Below are positions 53,980-64,000 of a DNA stretch of 64,000 nucleotides, piece after piece. The notes beneath the pieces are model-generated. The model had not been told where the DNA came from. It ran no database searches and saw nothing but the letters and a program-made list of their open reading frames with translations. Made by a program: the position numbers and the translations under genes. The stretch spans positions 136,695,456-136,759,455 of the forward strand of contig OZ005655.1 in assembly GCA_963930645.1 (NCBI GenBank), written 5' to 3'. The stretch's first letter is position 1. Each line of letters opens with the position of its first letter. The stretch comes from Salticus scenicus (taxonomy: Eukaryota > Arthropoda > Arachnida > Araneae > Salticidae).

Positions 53980-56243
53980 ATTTTTTTTAATTATGATAAT
54001 TATTAATAATTTCATATTTGAAAAAATTATGAATTATGACCTATGTTAATTTTTGCATGAATAGAACGGGCATCATCAAAAACATGGGTTTCCAAATTTA
54101 CAGCTCGTTCCTAACATTATTTTATGAGTTACAGTGATATTTCATTTTTTACTGCTGTTAGGGGGCCGTCACTTGTTATAATTTGTATCCTCTGTGAGTA
54201 AATATCTGTATATATTTTGACGAAAAACAATTTTAATTTATATTTTTGTTATTCTAATTGCTTTCTAAGCAACATTTCGACGTTTATCATACAAATTGGC
54301 TAATTTTTATAAAATTATCGCAATGCAGACGAGAGATTGTGAAAGAATTCCATAAAAAAATGAAGCCCCGCCTAAATATTGCAGAAACAATATTAAAAAA
54401 CTAGTTCGCATATTCGTATTTGACTCTATGTATAACACTGGTACGCATAAATGTCAATGGCCAAATTCGTGCCACTTATTTTTTAAAAGTATTTTGTGTT
54501 ATTTTATCGAAATTATGTATTGAAGAAACATTTTCTATAAAGAAAGTGGTGCAGAATAAAGGCGGGGCTAAAAGTACTCCGGAATAAATTAATATATTGG
54601 CAGCTATGAATATACCCGATCCTGAAATGTCAAATCTTTCTTCTCAAATGTTACATAACTTTTCCTAGTTTCTCACTGCTAAAATTCTATTTTAACTCAG
54701 TTGTCCCTCTTATTTTTACTTGAATATTGTAGGGTTCGTACACCTCAAGTTAAATATCATAATTTAGGAAACACAGTAGGGCAAGGATTATCGTTTGAAA
54801 GAGGAATACGCATTTTTTTCTTTATTTTAAATTATAAAAATTAACATTTAATAATTTTTATAAGATTTTTTCAAAAGAATTTTCTGTTTTAATTTTGTTA
54901 TGACATTTTCGCATTTGTTTACTGCACGTTTGCAAGATTTGTGTTATTTAAATTTTACCGCATGACGTAAAATAATATTAAATTTTTATTTAATGTTTTT
55001 TTTAAATACAGAATCAAACCGTGGAAGATTTTTTTTTTTCATTAAATATATTATTGAAACAAAGCGCAACATTTTTTATTTTCTATTATTCTAATCACGG
55101 CGTAAAATTCACATTTATTATGGGAAAACAATTTAAAACAATGTAATATGTCTTATTACTTTTAAAGATATAGATTTTACACATTTAAAAATTAAGAATT
55201 CAAGTACAGTAGACGACTGCAGAACGTGGAATATTTGTTCTAGGCAATAGGAAATATCCATATTTATTCTATATCCATATTTATTTTCATTTGAATATAC
55301 ATAACTCTTTCTAGTGAAAGTATTTGCATTCATATTATTTTGTTTATACAAATATGTCAATATTGCTTATACAAATATAAGGAATATTCTTAGGAAATAT
55401 CGTAAAACACGAATTGTGAAAGAAACGCCAACTGAAGGAGTTACAGATTTCCAAATGACGTGAAACTACGTCAGCAGTCGCGTAAATGTTAAATATTCTT
55501 TCTTAGATTTTAGTTTAAATCTTGTTATTTATATTTTTGTATATTATCTATTGTTGATTTGTACGCCTAAAATTAAATGTAAAACTTTATAGTAACACTT
55601 TCATGCGGGGCTTACTGAATAAAATAAAATTATACCCAACAAGAAGTAGATAATTCTTTTTCTTAAATATTAAACATTTTTTATTTTATTTTTTTTAACC
55701 GCTATTGATATTACTATCATTATTACTATTATTCTTTTAGCTTGGTATCTAGATTTTTGTAATTCAATATTGTAGGGTTCATATGATTCAAGCTATTTAA
55801 TTTTCTTCGTGTGAAGTGATAAATTTAACTATTCAATGTTTAATAAATAGAAACGAATAAAAATCTTTTATTTCATAAACTAACACAGAAAGTTCGGCGA
55901 ATTAGAATCGTTTTTTATTTTTTACTAACATTTCTGAACTTTTCTTCCGGTGTGAAATTTAATAAATAATGCATATTGGGTGGTAGACCACGATTTATTT
56001 TTTCTTAATGTATAGACTGCCCCCTACACATTTTCACGTGTAACTCTGCTTAGAATTGATTTATTTAAAGTATATAAATAGGTAGGTTTTCCGAACTGCC
56101 TTCATCTCAGAAATCTGAATATCAGGCCAAAAATAGGGGGTTGTCTTTGAAAAAAAATGAAGTTTATGCCTGTTTTAATATGTAGATAATTCCTTAAGCA
56201 AAATCTAACTACACCATTAAAAACTAGACGTTATTACAGATCG
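53595..56243. repeat. 2.65-kb region bounded by about 115-bp inverted repeats
   Basis: The left arm from CGATTTGTAATAACGTCTAG to CCCCCATTTTTAATA (about 53595-53712) is the near reverse complement of the right arm (about 56118-56243, ending CTAGACGTTATTACAGATCG). Both include TAGTTAGATTTTGCTTAAGG. The interior is AT-rich with an A39 run (53940-53978) and no coding frame of note. Long inverted termini suggest a non-autonomous DNA transposon, but I find no target-site duplication next to the arms. Confidence 0.6.
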
Positions 56244-56249
56244 ATAGGT

Positions 56250-56328
56250 ACCAGCCGTATGTTTCTATGATAATGTACGGCGAAATTAGGGGGGGGGTGG
56301 CGTTTTTTTGGGGTGTGGGGTGTGTGAC
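56250..56328. other. G-rich spacer before long repeat B
   Basis: Contains G9 (56290-56298), a T7 and GGGGTGTGGGGTGTG. Nothing else is recognised. Confidence 0.5.
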
Positions 56329-58059
56329 TGTACCATTCTTTCTCAATAAATTCCCAATTTTTGATAGAAAACAGTGGAAACTTATATGTATATAAAAGCT
56401 TTTTAGTAATGTTTGAAGAACAGGAGAATGATATTGTTTTGAATGAATTATATAAAATTATACATTATATTATAGCAATATGGATATATTTTTAATGCAA
56501 CAGTTTTGCTAATTTAATTTCCATCAGCCGTTGTCCTTTTAAATGTCCTAAAATGATTTTTTTTTTCATAATTGAGATAATTACTCGTAAATCGTGACCT
56601 TTAATTTGAAATAAAATAAATGTAATATTAGCCTGTCATAAAAATATAGAAATGTTTAGAAATTTACAGAAAATATTTTATAAAAAGTTAATTTTCCAAT
56701 ATAATACCTTTATCCTAAAATAATAAACAAATAGGCTAAAGAAAACACTTTGTTCACTCTAACTTACTAAAACTTATATTTTGAAATGTTAAAATAAGTC
56801 AAATTTATATATCAACAGTTAAACTTTTGCCATCTAAATGTTCTAACCAGTGATAGTACATAAAGTTAATTTCCTTAAAACATCTAAGTTTATCCTGTCT
56901 TGTTAAAGTTTAACGCCATTCATGTTAAAGTTCCTGTCACTTGATTACAGTTTTGGTCTTAAAGGGGAATTTCAAATTTCAAAAGGTTATGACGTTCGAA
57001 ATAACTTTGCTATAAAAATGAATGATATTTACGAAAGCAGAGTAGTTCCAAATGAGGTTTCGTCTGGATCAGTGGTGCGTTCAGTTAAAAAAAAAAAAAA
57101 AAATGTAAGTTAAAATATCTTTTTGAGAGAAAAATAATAATATTATTTGCTATAAAACATATTTTCAAATAAAAGTTAGTTGTATGAGTAAAATACATTT
57201 ATGTTTGTCATTACTATATATATATAAATATTGAGGTTAACCATATATATATATATTATATATATATATATATATATATTGTTAAAGGCACTGTGGGGAA
57301 TTTAATTTATCTTCTTCATTTTTCAATCAATCTTTTTCTTAAAAATACTCTGTTTTACAGCTTTCATTCATCTCAACTCTATTTTATAACTCTCTCATTT
57401 TCACCTTTTTCTCAAATCTATTTTACTTAATCTTTTTCCTGATATTTAGAAAGAAACTAAAATTATTTGTGTTTTTAAAAATAGCTATGCTAGTGATTTT
57501 AAAAGCTGTCGACCCGTGTGTCCTTCATGTAAAATATATCAAATTATAAAGTATAAAAAGCTTTTGCAACGGGTGAAAACTTAAATTCTTATGCTCAACA
57601 TGGAATTATCTCTAAATGCTCTATGACTACTAATTTATTTCGCTTAACCAATAAAATCACGTCTTAACTTGAAAAACATTGTCAACTTCATGTTATTTAT
57701 ATTTATTTTTCTAAAGCATTTGATACAACTGATTTTGGTTTTCTTTTACAAAAATTGACTAATTCTGTCTTTATATTAATACTATTTACTAACTTTTTGC
57801 TAACTTAAATGATCATATGCTGTTTTATTTTAACAGAGGTGTTTCTAATAAATTTACCAATACTTCGAGAGTACTTCAACGTTTAATTCCAGACCCTTAC
57901 TTTTTTTAAAAATTTATTTATTCATGGTCTGTCGAATAATAATATTCATGATCTGTTCAGAGTTATGTAAGTATGTGTTGGCCTTTATAAAAGAGTAAAC
58001 AAAAAGAAACCTTTGTTAATAAAATAATAAAAATACAGAGATTTGATTGGCCAAAGAAA

Positions 58060-58440
58060 ATTATTTCTAAAGATGAAAACTTTTGGCGGTGTGTTCTGTT
58101 TTAGACGAATCACAATACTATGAATTTCGCGACAGCGAAAGAAAATGAGTATGGCTTTATTCATTAATGCAGTTTTAAGACCAATTTTTGCAGCAAACTC
58201 TAAAATATCATGGCATAAATGTAATGGGGGGGGGGGCTATTTGGTAAAGTGGAAGAAGTAGTTTGGAGTTCTGCGAAGGTAAAATGAATGCGGAATAATA
58301 TATTGAAATTTCAAAAGATAGTCTTTTACCGATCTTAAAAGGTAGCGATTGGAATATCCAAGATTATGTTTTCATGAATGGTGGTGCGCTATGTCATAGA
58401 GGTCAAAAAAAGAATGCTGGAAATGAGGCAGGGTTTTGAA
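58060..58440 (+). pseudogene. Degenerate Tc1/mariner-superfamily transposase relic, copy B
   Basis: Homologous to 31850-32220. It reads ILKGSDW, DYVFMN and a broken GGAL.HRGQKKN segment; the second Asp codon of the NDG motif is changed to Gly and a G11 run interrupts the VMVWG region (58227). It is non-functional in both copies. Confidence 0.5.
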
Positions 58441-60163
58441 AGCAGTTTTGAGATGCTTTTCAGTTTGGGTGCTGGTGTTTATTTAATAAAAAGGTGCTGC
58501 GTTCTCATTGGACTGTTTTGTTCAGTTTTTTCGTAACAAAACATTTTTATTTTGCACCTAGGAAAAGCCAGCCTCATATCCGTTATTGATTCTATTAAGA
58601 GTTTGTTGCATTACCTTTTCATTTTTAAGCATGCATTTTTTATTTATTCATTTATTTATTTATTTTTACAATCTTGTGCTAAAATTTCTCTTTAGCAGTC
58701 AATATATGATACAAATACACAAAATGTTTTTATTGAGAATTATGGAAAATTTATTCTTGATATTGTTTATAACGTCCGAATATACATATTAATTGTAAGC
58801 ATTTTAAAATCGTTAGCTTAACGTTGTATCAAAAATTAGTGATTAGTAAACATGATTGATAAAAATATTTCGTGTTATTAAGATTCATTTTCTAAACTGC
58901 GCTGGAAAAGAACTTCAACTGCAATAGCTTTAATGTAGTGGAATTCCATCGAAATGATATATGGCTGATAATCTCATTTAGTTGATGACATTTAATCCTC
59001 TCACTTCAGTTCCCCTAATCCTAAGTATGATCCTCTTTCTCTAAATCTAAAATATTTATTGAAATTGTTTCAAAATTTAGTTTCACAACATAATAATATA
59101 GCTGGATAAAAGTTCATTTTAAAATGATCTATTTGTAAATTACTTGAATTTTCATTAAACGTCGTTATTATTATGGCATATAAATTATTTTAAAATGATA
59201 ACTTTTACGATTTGATCTTGATTACAGAATAGTAGAAACGATATTTCTGACCTAAAATATTATAATAATAATTATTATTATTACTTTTTTTTTAATTAAG
59301 GAAATTTTTGAGATATTCTGAGACGCAAGTTATATATCCCAACAAATAAATAGTTAAAAAAAATTATAAATGTAACGAAATATATATATATATATATATA
59401 TATATACAAATATATATTTCCTATGTGTATCTGATATCTATAATTTTATATAAATGTGCTTCGTATGAGACAGAAGATTTTATGTATAATATAATGTTTG
59501 TTATTCAGTAAGAAAATCTTAAATTGAAGACGTATCTCTAAAAGGCTCATTTATCAGAAGTAATATAAGAATTTTATAAATTGTTTGAATTACGTGGTAC
59601 ATATATTCTGAGACAAATATAAAGAATTCTTAAAGAAAACTCGCTATTTGTTTAAAAAAAAAAAAGTTTATAGCATTCACATTGTGAAAAATTGAAATCT
59701 CGCTGCCAAACTTTAACCGTAAATTTTACAGTAATCCTTAAGTTTTACTGGAAATAAACGACAAATTAACAAAACTACAGCAAATAAAATATAAAAAGTA
59801 CGGTTCAGCCGTAAAATTTATGAATAAAGTTTGGCTGCGAAGTTTCGGGTTTATTCAGTGCATGGATCCGAGAGAAATATACCTATTGAGCAGTGGCGTC
59901 CTGTTAAGCAATCGTATTCTCAAAAAGAATTCATAATTACAAACTGATGAAGTATTTTGTTGGTTTTCGAAGTCTGATTAACGGCTTTCTACAAAACTTA
60001 ATATGTGTCCTAAAATTCAATATTTCGAACTCCCTCCAACAGAGAGAGTTTGGGGTTTGGAAATAAAAAAAATATGACACAGAGACAACTAATCAACAGA
60101 CCTGAATACCTCTTCTATTCCATGATATAATTTAATATATACTACAAACAAATTATATCATTG

Positions 60164-60211
<48 letters not shown>

Positions 60212-60718
60212 TTATAACAACACACCCTTCAATTTAAAAGATAATGCAATGGGATTAGACAAAATGTTTTTCTTGGCAAAATTACATGGCGGTTTTTAAA
60301 ATACGGGACATGATAAATATTTATTGAAATATATTTCTTTGAAATAAAAGGTTTACGATTACCCGGATGGCAGAACGTCAGATTTCTATTCCGTGATATG
60401 GTTCAATATATATAAACAAATTATATCACTCAACAATACTTTCCTTTTACATAACAACACAGCCTTCAGTTTAATAGAAAATGCAATGAGAATAGACAAA
60501 AGAATTTTTTGGTCAAAATTATATGGAAGTTATTGAAATATCTTTCTTTGAAAGATAAGTTTTACGATTACCGGGATGTCAGAGCGTCAAATTTAATAAC
60601 AGAAGGATGGGGGGATTATTACTATAGCGGGCGAAGTGGTGGCTATAGTAAAATTTGTCGGGGCGCTGCAAAGATTTCTAAGTCCCATAAAATTAATTCT
60701 TCGACGATTTCCTAAGCG

Positions 60719-61076
60719 TAGGGGCCCACCAGTGGACGAGTGGTACAACGCTCAGAGCTGGTAGACGTGAAGTGCCGGGTTCGATTCCAGGTCGTGCTCG
60801 TTGACTTAGCCGTTCGGAGTTTTCCGTGGTTTGTCCAAACATTGTCTAAATACGGGCTACGACCTCTGAGAAACCCCCCCCCCCCCACGGAGGGCACTTC
60901 CCCCTCAGGCATAGGACCCTAGTGCAGTCAATCGGCTTTAATTCCCACAACAACCCTAAGCGTAGGAGTAATTCAGGAGGAAAATCGTGACAGCGTCAGA
61001 AAATCTTTGCCTGAATACAAGACCGTTTCAAATTGCGAAGTTAAAACTTTCAAACCTCAATTTTTGAAATAAAATG
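60719..61076 (+). mobile_element. tRNA-derived SINE, copy in long repeat B
   Basis: The A box (GTGGACGAGTGGTACAACGC) and B box (CCGGGTTCGATTCC) are better preserved than in copy A. The body contains CCGTTCGGAGTTTTCCGTGG and AACCCTAAGCGTAGG. It ends in AATAAAATGAAATAAAAATG. The tRNA-like head (60725-60800) with pol III boxes and the A-rich tail support a SINE. Confidence 0.7.
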
Positions 61077-61239
61077 AAATAAAAATGCTTTTTCTTCAAG
61101 GAAAAATAAAAACCTAATTTTTATTACTAAGTTCATTTCTGTCAAGTGTAATAAAAAATTACACTTAACAAAATTACTATTTTTTTTTTTTTAATTATTG
61201 TTTCTCTCGTAAAAAAGTGCTTAATGAAATATATAAATG

Positions 61240-61529
61240 GCTCTCTATATATAAATGGCTAAGAGATTTTAGAGTCTGTTTTTCTGCGTGTTTACGCAAG
61301 TTACCAAAAGATTTTCATACTTTAGTAAATTTAAAAAAATCTAATTGTCCGATCAATAAGTTAATTAAACCGACGGATTCAGAAAAAATGTCCCTTTCAT
61401 TTGGTAACTTATTTGTAACGAGTTTTTGATTAGAGTTTAGAAAATTAATTAAAATGTTAAAATAATAACTTGGTAAAAGCTTTAAAATTGGACATTTAAA
61501 TTTTTAATTGTTCCCCCCCAAAAAATTAC

Positions 61530-61562
<33 letters not shown>

Positions 61563-61770
61563 CCGCAACCTAAAATGAAATATGCTTTGCTTTCACTCAA
61601 AAAAAATAAAATAAAATAAAATAAAATAAAATAAATAATAAATTTGCTCCTGCACATGAAAAAATGAAAATATGAAAATGGAGTAAAAATAAAAAATAAA
61701 AATAAATAAATAAATAAATAAAATAATATACCTCAATTTCAGATTCCCCCCTCCTTTTTTTTTTTTTACT
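61240..61770. other. AT-rich spacer with T32 and AAAAT arrays
   Basis: Contains T32 (61531-61562), (AAAAT)n (61600-61635) and AAAT arrays (61690-61725). A short open frame at 61217-61429 (70 codons) has no recognised family. Confidence 0.5.
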
Positions 61771-61771
61771 T

Positions 61772-62826
61772 TCTCTTACCCATAAGGTAGAGAAAGTATT
61801 GTTTTGGGGTCAAATATTCGAACGCGAGATTTAGTTATATTTACTCGTTTGAGGTCCCCTGAATACGAAAGTCATGTTTTTAGCAAATGGTATGTGTGTA
61901 TGTCTGTGTGCATGTCTGTGTGTCTGTGTGTGTGTCTGTGTGCGTGTCTGTCTGTTATCAGCATATCTAAAAAAAAAATACGGCAGAAAGTTCAAACTTG
62001 GTATTCTAAATGTGTATCAAATAGGGATGCTACAGTAAGCTATTCGTTAAGATCAAGCAAATGGTTCGTGTACAGGGACAATCAAGAGAATGCTAATACA
62101 TTACGTCTATGGGGGAAATTGCAGGTAAGTAGAGTTTAACGTCTATACACTGCACTAAACCAAATGAAACAAATATATATATTTTGTAATAGAAATAGAT
62201 AACTGGGGGGACAAATGTGTATGTAGGAGCCTGCCCCCCCCCCTGGGGGGGAAGTCCACCCTCGAGGGGAGTAAATTTTCGTGATAGGTATCTTTCAAAA
62301 GAGCGTGCCAGTGCCTTTAAAACAAATGGTTGAACCATCGATCTGCGATAATTTGTAACAAAGTTATCGATTTTTTTTTACTCTTAACAAAAGATAAACT
62401 TTGAAAAAAAAAAATCGTATTTTTTTTTTTTTTTTTTTTTATTGAGAATAAAATGGGCTTTTTTTTGGGATATTTGGTGCTATACTACTTCTCTAATATG
62501 GAAATCGTCTGAATTATCATAAAAGATAATTTTTTTAAATAATTATTTTAATAAATTATTTTTTAAAAACAGAATTATTTTTTAATAACCGAATTAAATT
62601 CTATATAAATGTAGGTGCATTAATGAAACGGGGGATTGAGGCGGGCGGGAGCCCACGTCACACAGAACTAATTATCATGTAAAACTCTGTAGAAGCCTAA
62701 TATGAATTGTTTAACACAGGTTTACATAACGGTACTCGTTATCTTAACTTTTAATCTGCGACCTGTATTTATAGTATTAAATTTCAGGGTAAGATAAAGT
62801 CGTGTGAGTGACACACCGGATTATTT
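61772..62826 (+). repeat. 1.05-kb tandem duplication, unit 1
   Basis: It begins CTTTCTCTTACCCATAAGGT, GAGAAAGTATTG, then TTCGAACGCGAG, a TGTGTCTGTG microsatellite (61889-61953) and GTTATCAGCATATCT. It continues with AAGTTCAAACTTGGTATTCT, CAAATGGTTCGTGTACAGGG, CTATGGGGGAAATTGCAGG, GGAGCCTGCC and a T22 run, and ends AGTCGTGTGAGTGACACACC. Unit 2 repeats all of this in order. Unit 1 has an extra GC-rich patch (62631-62668) absent from unit 2. Confidence 0.85.
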
Positions 62827-63505
62827 ACTTTCCCTTATCCATAAGGTAGAGAAAGTATTGTTTTTGGGTCAAATTTTCGAACGCGAGTTTTTGTTATATT
62901 TACATGTTCTGATGTTCCCTGAATACGAGAATCATGTTTTTAGCAAATGGTCTGTGTGTATATCTGTGTGTGCATCTGTGTGTGTGTCTGTGTGTGTGTC
63001 TGTCTGTTATCAGCATACCTCAAGAACAAATTATAGCAGAAAGTTCAAACTTGGTATTCTAAATGTGTATCATATAAGGAGGCTACACTAAACTTTTCGT
63101 TACGATCAAGCAAATGGTTCGTGTACAGGGATACTCAAAAGTATTCAAATACATTACGTCTATGGGGGAAATTGCAGGTAAGTAGAGTTAAACATCTGTA
63201 GACTGCACTAAACCAAATCAGACGAATATATATTTTTTGTAATAGAGATAGTTAACAGGGAAAAAAAAAAATGTGTATGTAGGAGCCTCGCCTCCCCACT
63301 GGGCGGGAAGTCTCCCCCCGAGGGGAATAAATATTTCATGATGGGTAACTTTCGAAAGAGTTCGCCAATACCTTTAAATTGAATGGTTGAACCATCGATC
63401 TGCGATAATTTAAAACAAAGTTATCGATTTTTTTTTTTTTTTACTTTTAATGAAAAAAATAAACAGAAAAAAAATCGTAATATTTTTAAAAATTTTGTTG
63501 CTATT

Positions 63506-63539
<34 letters not shown>

Positions 63540-63882
63540 TGAGAATAAAATGGACTTTTTTTTGGATATTTGCCGTTATACTACTTCTCTAATATGGAAA
63601 TCGTCTGCATTATCATAAAAGATAATTTTTTAAAATAATAATTTTAATGAATTATTTTTTAAAAACAGAATTATTTTTTAATAACCGAATTAAATTCCAT
63701 ATAAATGTAGGTGTATTAATGAAACGACAGAAACAATTATCATATAAATCTCTCCCGAAGCCTAATTTGGATTGTTTAACATATGTTTACATAACATCGT
63801 TATCTTACCTCTTAATCTCCAAGCCGTATTTATAGAATTAAATTTCAGGATAAGAGAAAGTCGTGTGAGTGAAACACCAGAT
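62827..63882 (+). repeat. 1.05-kb tandem duplication, unit 2
   Basis: The direct copy of 61772-62826 with point differences and different homopolymer lengths (T28 at 63508). The start again carries the hairpin-like CTTTCCCTTATCCATAAGGT and GAGAAAGTATTG, linking both units to the microsatellite-core family at 18450 and 20400. Confidence 0.85.
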
Positions 63883-64000
63883 TATTTTAAATAGTATGTT
63901 TTCGGAAAGGATGAATCTCGCTTGGCATGAAAGCTAATTCAGCATTACATTAAAGAGCTTTACTTATTGATAATCCTGGGTAATTTTTAAAATTTTGATG
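63883..64000. other. Unassigned end of window
   Basis: About 118 bp of ordinary sequence after the tandem duplication. No feature is seen. Confidence 0.5.

Larger units (their letters stand above)
56329..61240 (+). repeat. Long direct repeat, copy B (4.9 kb)
   Basis: This matches copy A (30005-41630) from the mariner-end text ACCATTCTTTC through the SINE and beyond, without the four insertions found there. It has its own differences: an extra block of about 100 bp at 57347-57448 (CTGTTTTACAGC...), longer TA arrays (57245-57280, 60168-60205) and G and C homopolymer expansions (58227, 60876). It therefore shows the empty sites for the insertions in copy A. Confidence 0.82.

Noticed and set aside
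58586..58792. 68-codon hydrophobic peptide in copy B as a small membrane protein
   Set aside because: The matching region in copy A is frameshifted, and the hydrophobicity follows from T-rich DNA.

Overview
This is a eukaryotic, very AT-rich, intergenic-type window made almost entirely of transposable elements and tandem repeats. I found no host protein-coding gene, no rRNA and no convincing functional tRNA. Mariner, Tc1-like, hAT, piggyBac-like, Helitron, Penelope-like and Ty1/copia elements, tRNA-derived SINEs and long A, T and TA runs together suggest an invertebrate, most likely arthropod (possibly chelicerate) genome. That assignment is inference; nothing here fixes the species.

Layout. 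1-5 kb: AT-rich DNA, a three-copy dispersed repeat, and a large palindrome (3526-4396) carrying four tRNA-like cloverleaf sequences. 5-15 kb: decayed pieces, including a Penelope-like reverse transcriptase with a YIDD motif (8340-9240, minus), a C-rich minisatellite of 13 units (10440-10815), a back-to-back Helitron relic (10920-11780), a hairpin with a tRNA T-arm at its tip (12629-12732) and a GIY-YIG relic (about 14 kb). 15384-18076: a complete non-autonomous Helitron. 18.4-20.4 kb: repeat families with TGTG/CTGT microsatellite cores. 20905-21536: a hAT-like MITE with an 8-bp target duplication. 25697-25918: a piggyBac-like MITE with TTAA ends. 26070-30074: a mariner split by about 3.2 kb of foldback and tandem-repeat DNA.

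30.0-41.6 kb and 56.3-61.2 kb are two direct copies of one long repeat. Copy A carries four insertions absent from copy B: a 167-bp Penelope-end palindrome (14-bp target duplication), a second Helitron (33269-35978) nearly identical to the first, a GC-rich Tc1/Tc3-like element with a dead transposase, and a 2.4-kb hAT-like element (8-bp target duplication GTGTCTAT). Together they account for nearly all the length difference, so copy B serves as an empty-site control.

44.4-46.0 kb is a dimeric satellite with about 147-bp monomers. 46321-46820 is a SINE-like insertion flanked by a perfect 19-bp direct repeat. 46854-53074 is a structurally complete but dead Ty1/copia element with 594-bp LTRs, a 5-bp target duplication AGTTG, and a primer-binding site complementary to the anticodon arm of elongator tRNA-Met. 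A truncated Penelope-like element is nested in its reverse transcriptase. 53.6-56.2 kb is bounded by long inverted repeats, and 61.8-63.9 kb is a 1.05-kb tandem duplication.

The window therefore records nested and successive transposition. I see no operon-like or defence-like gene system. The strongest leads are the half-tRNA(Met-e)-primed copia element, the recently active Helitron pair, the 19-bp-flanked SINE-like insertion and the tRNA-like palindrome.
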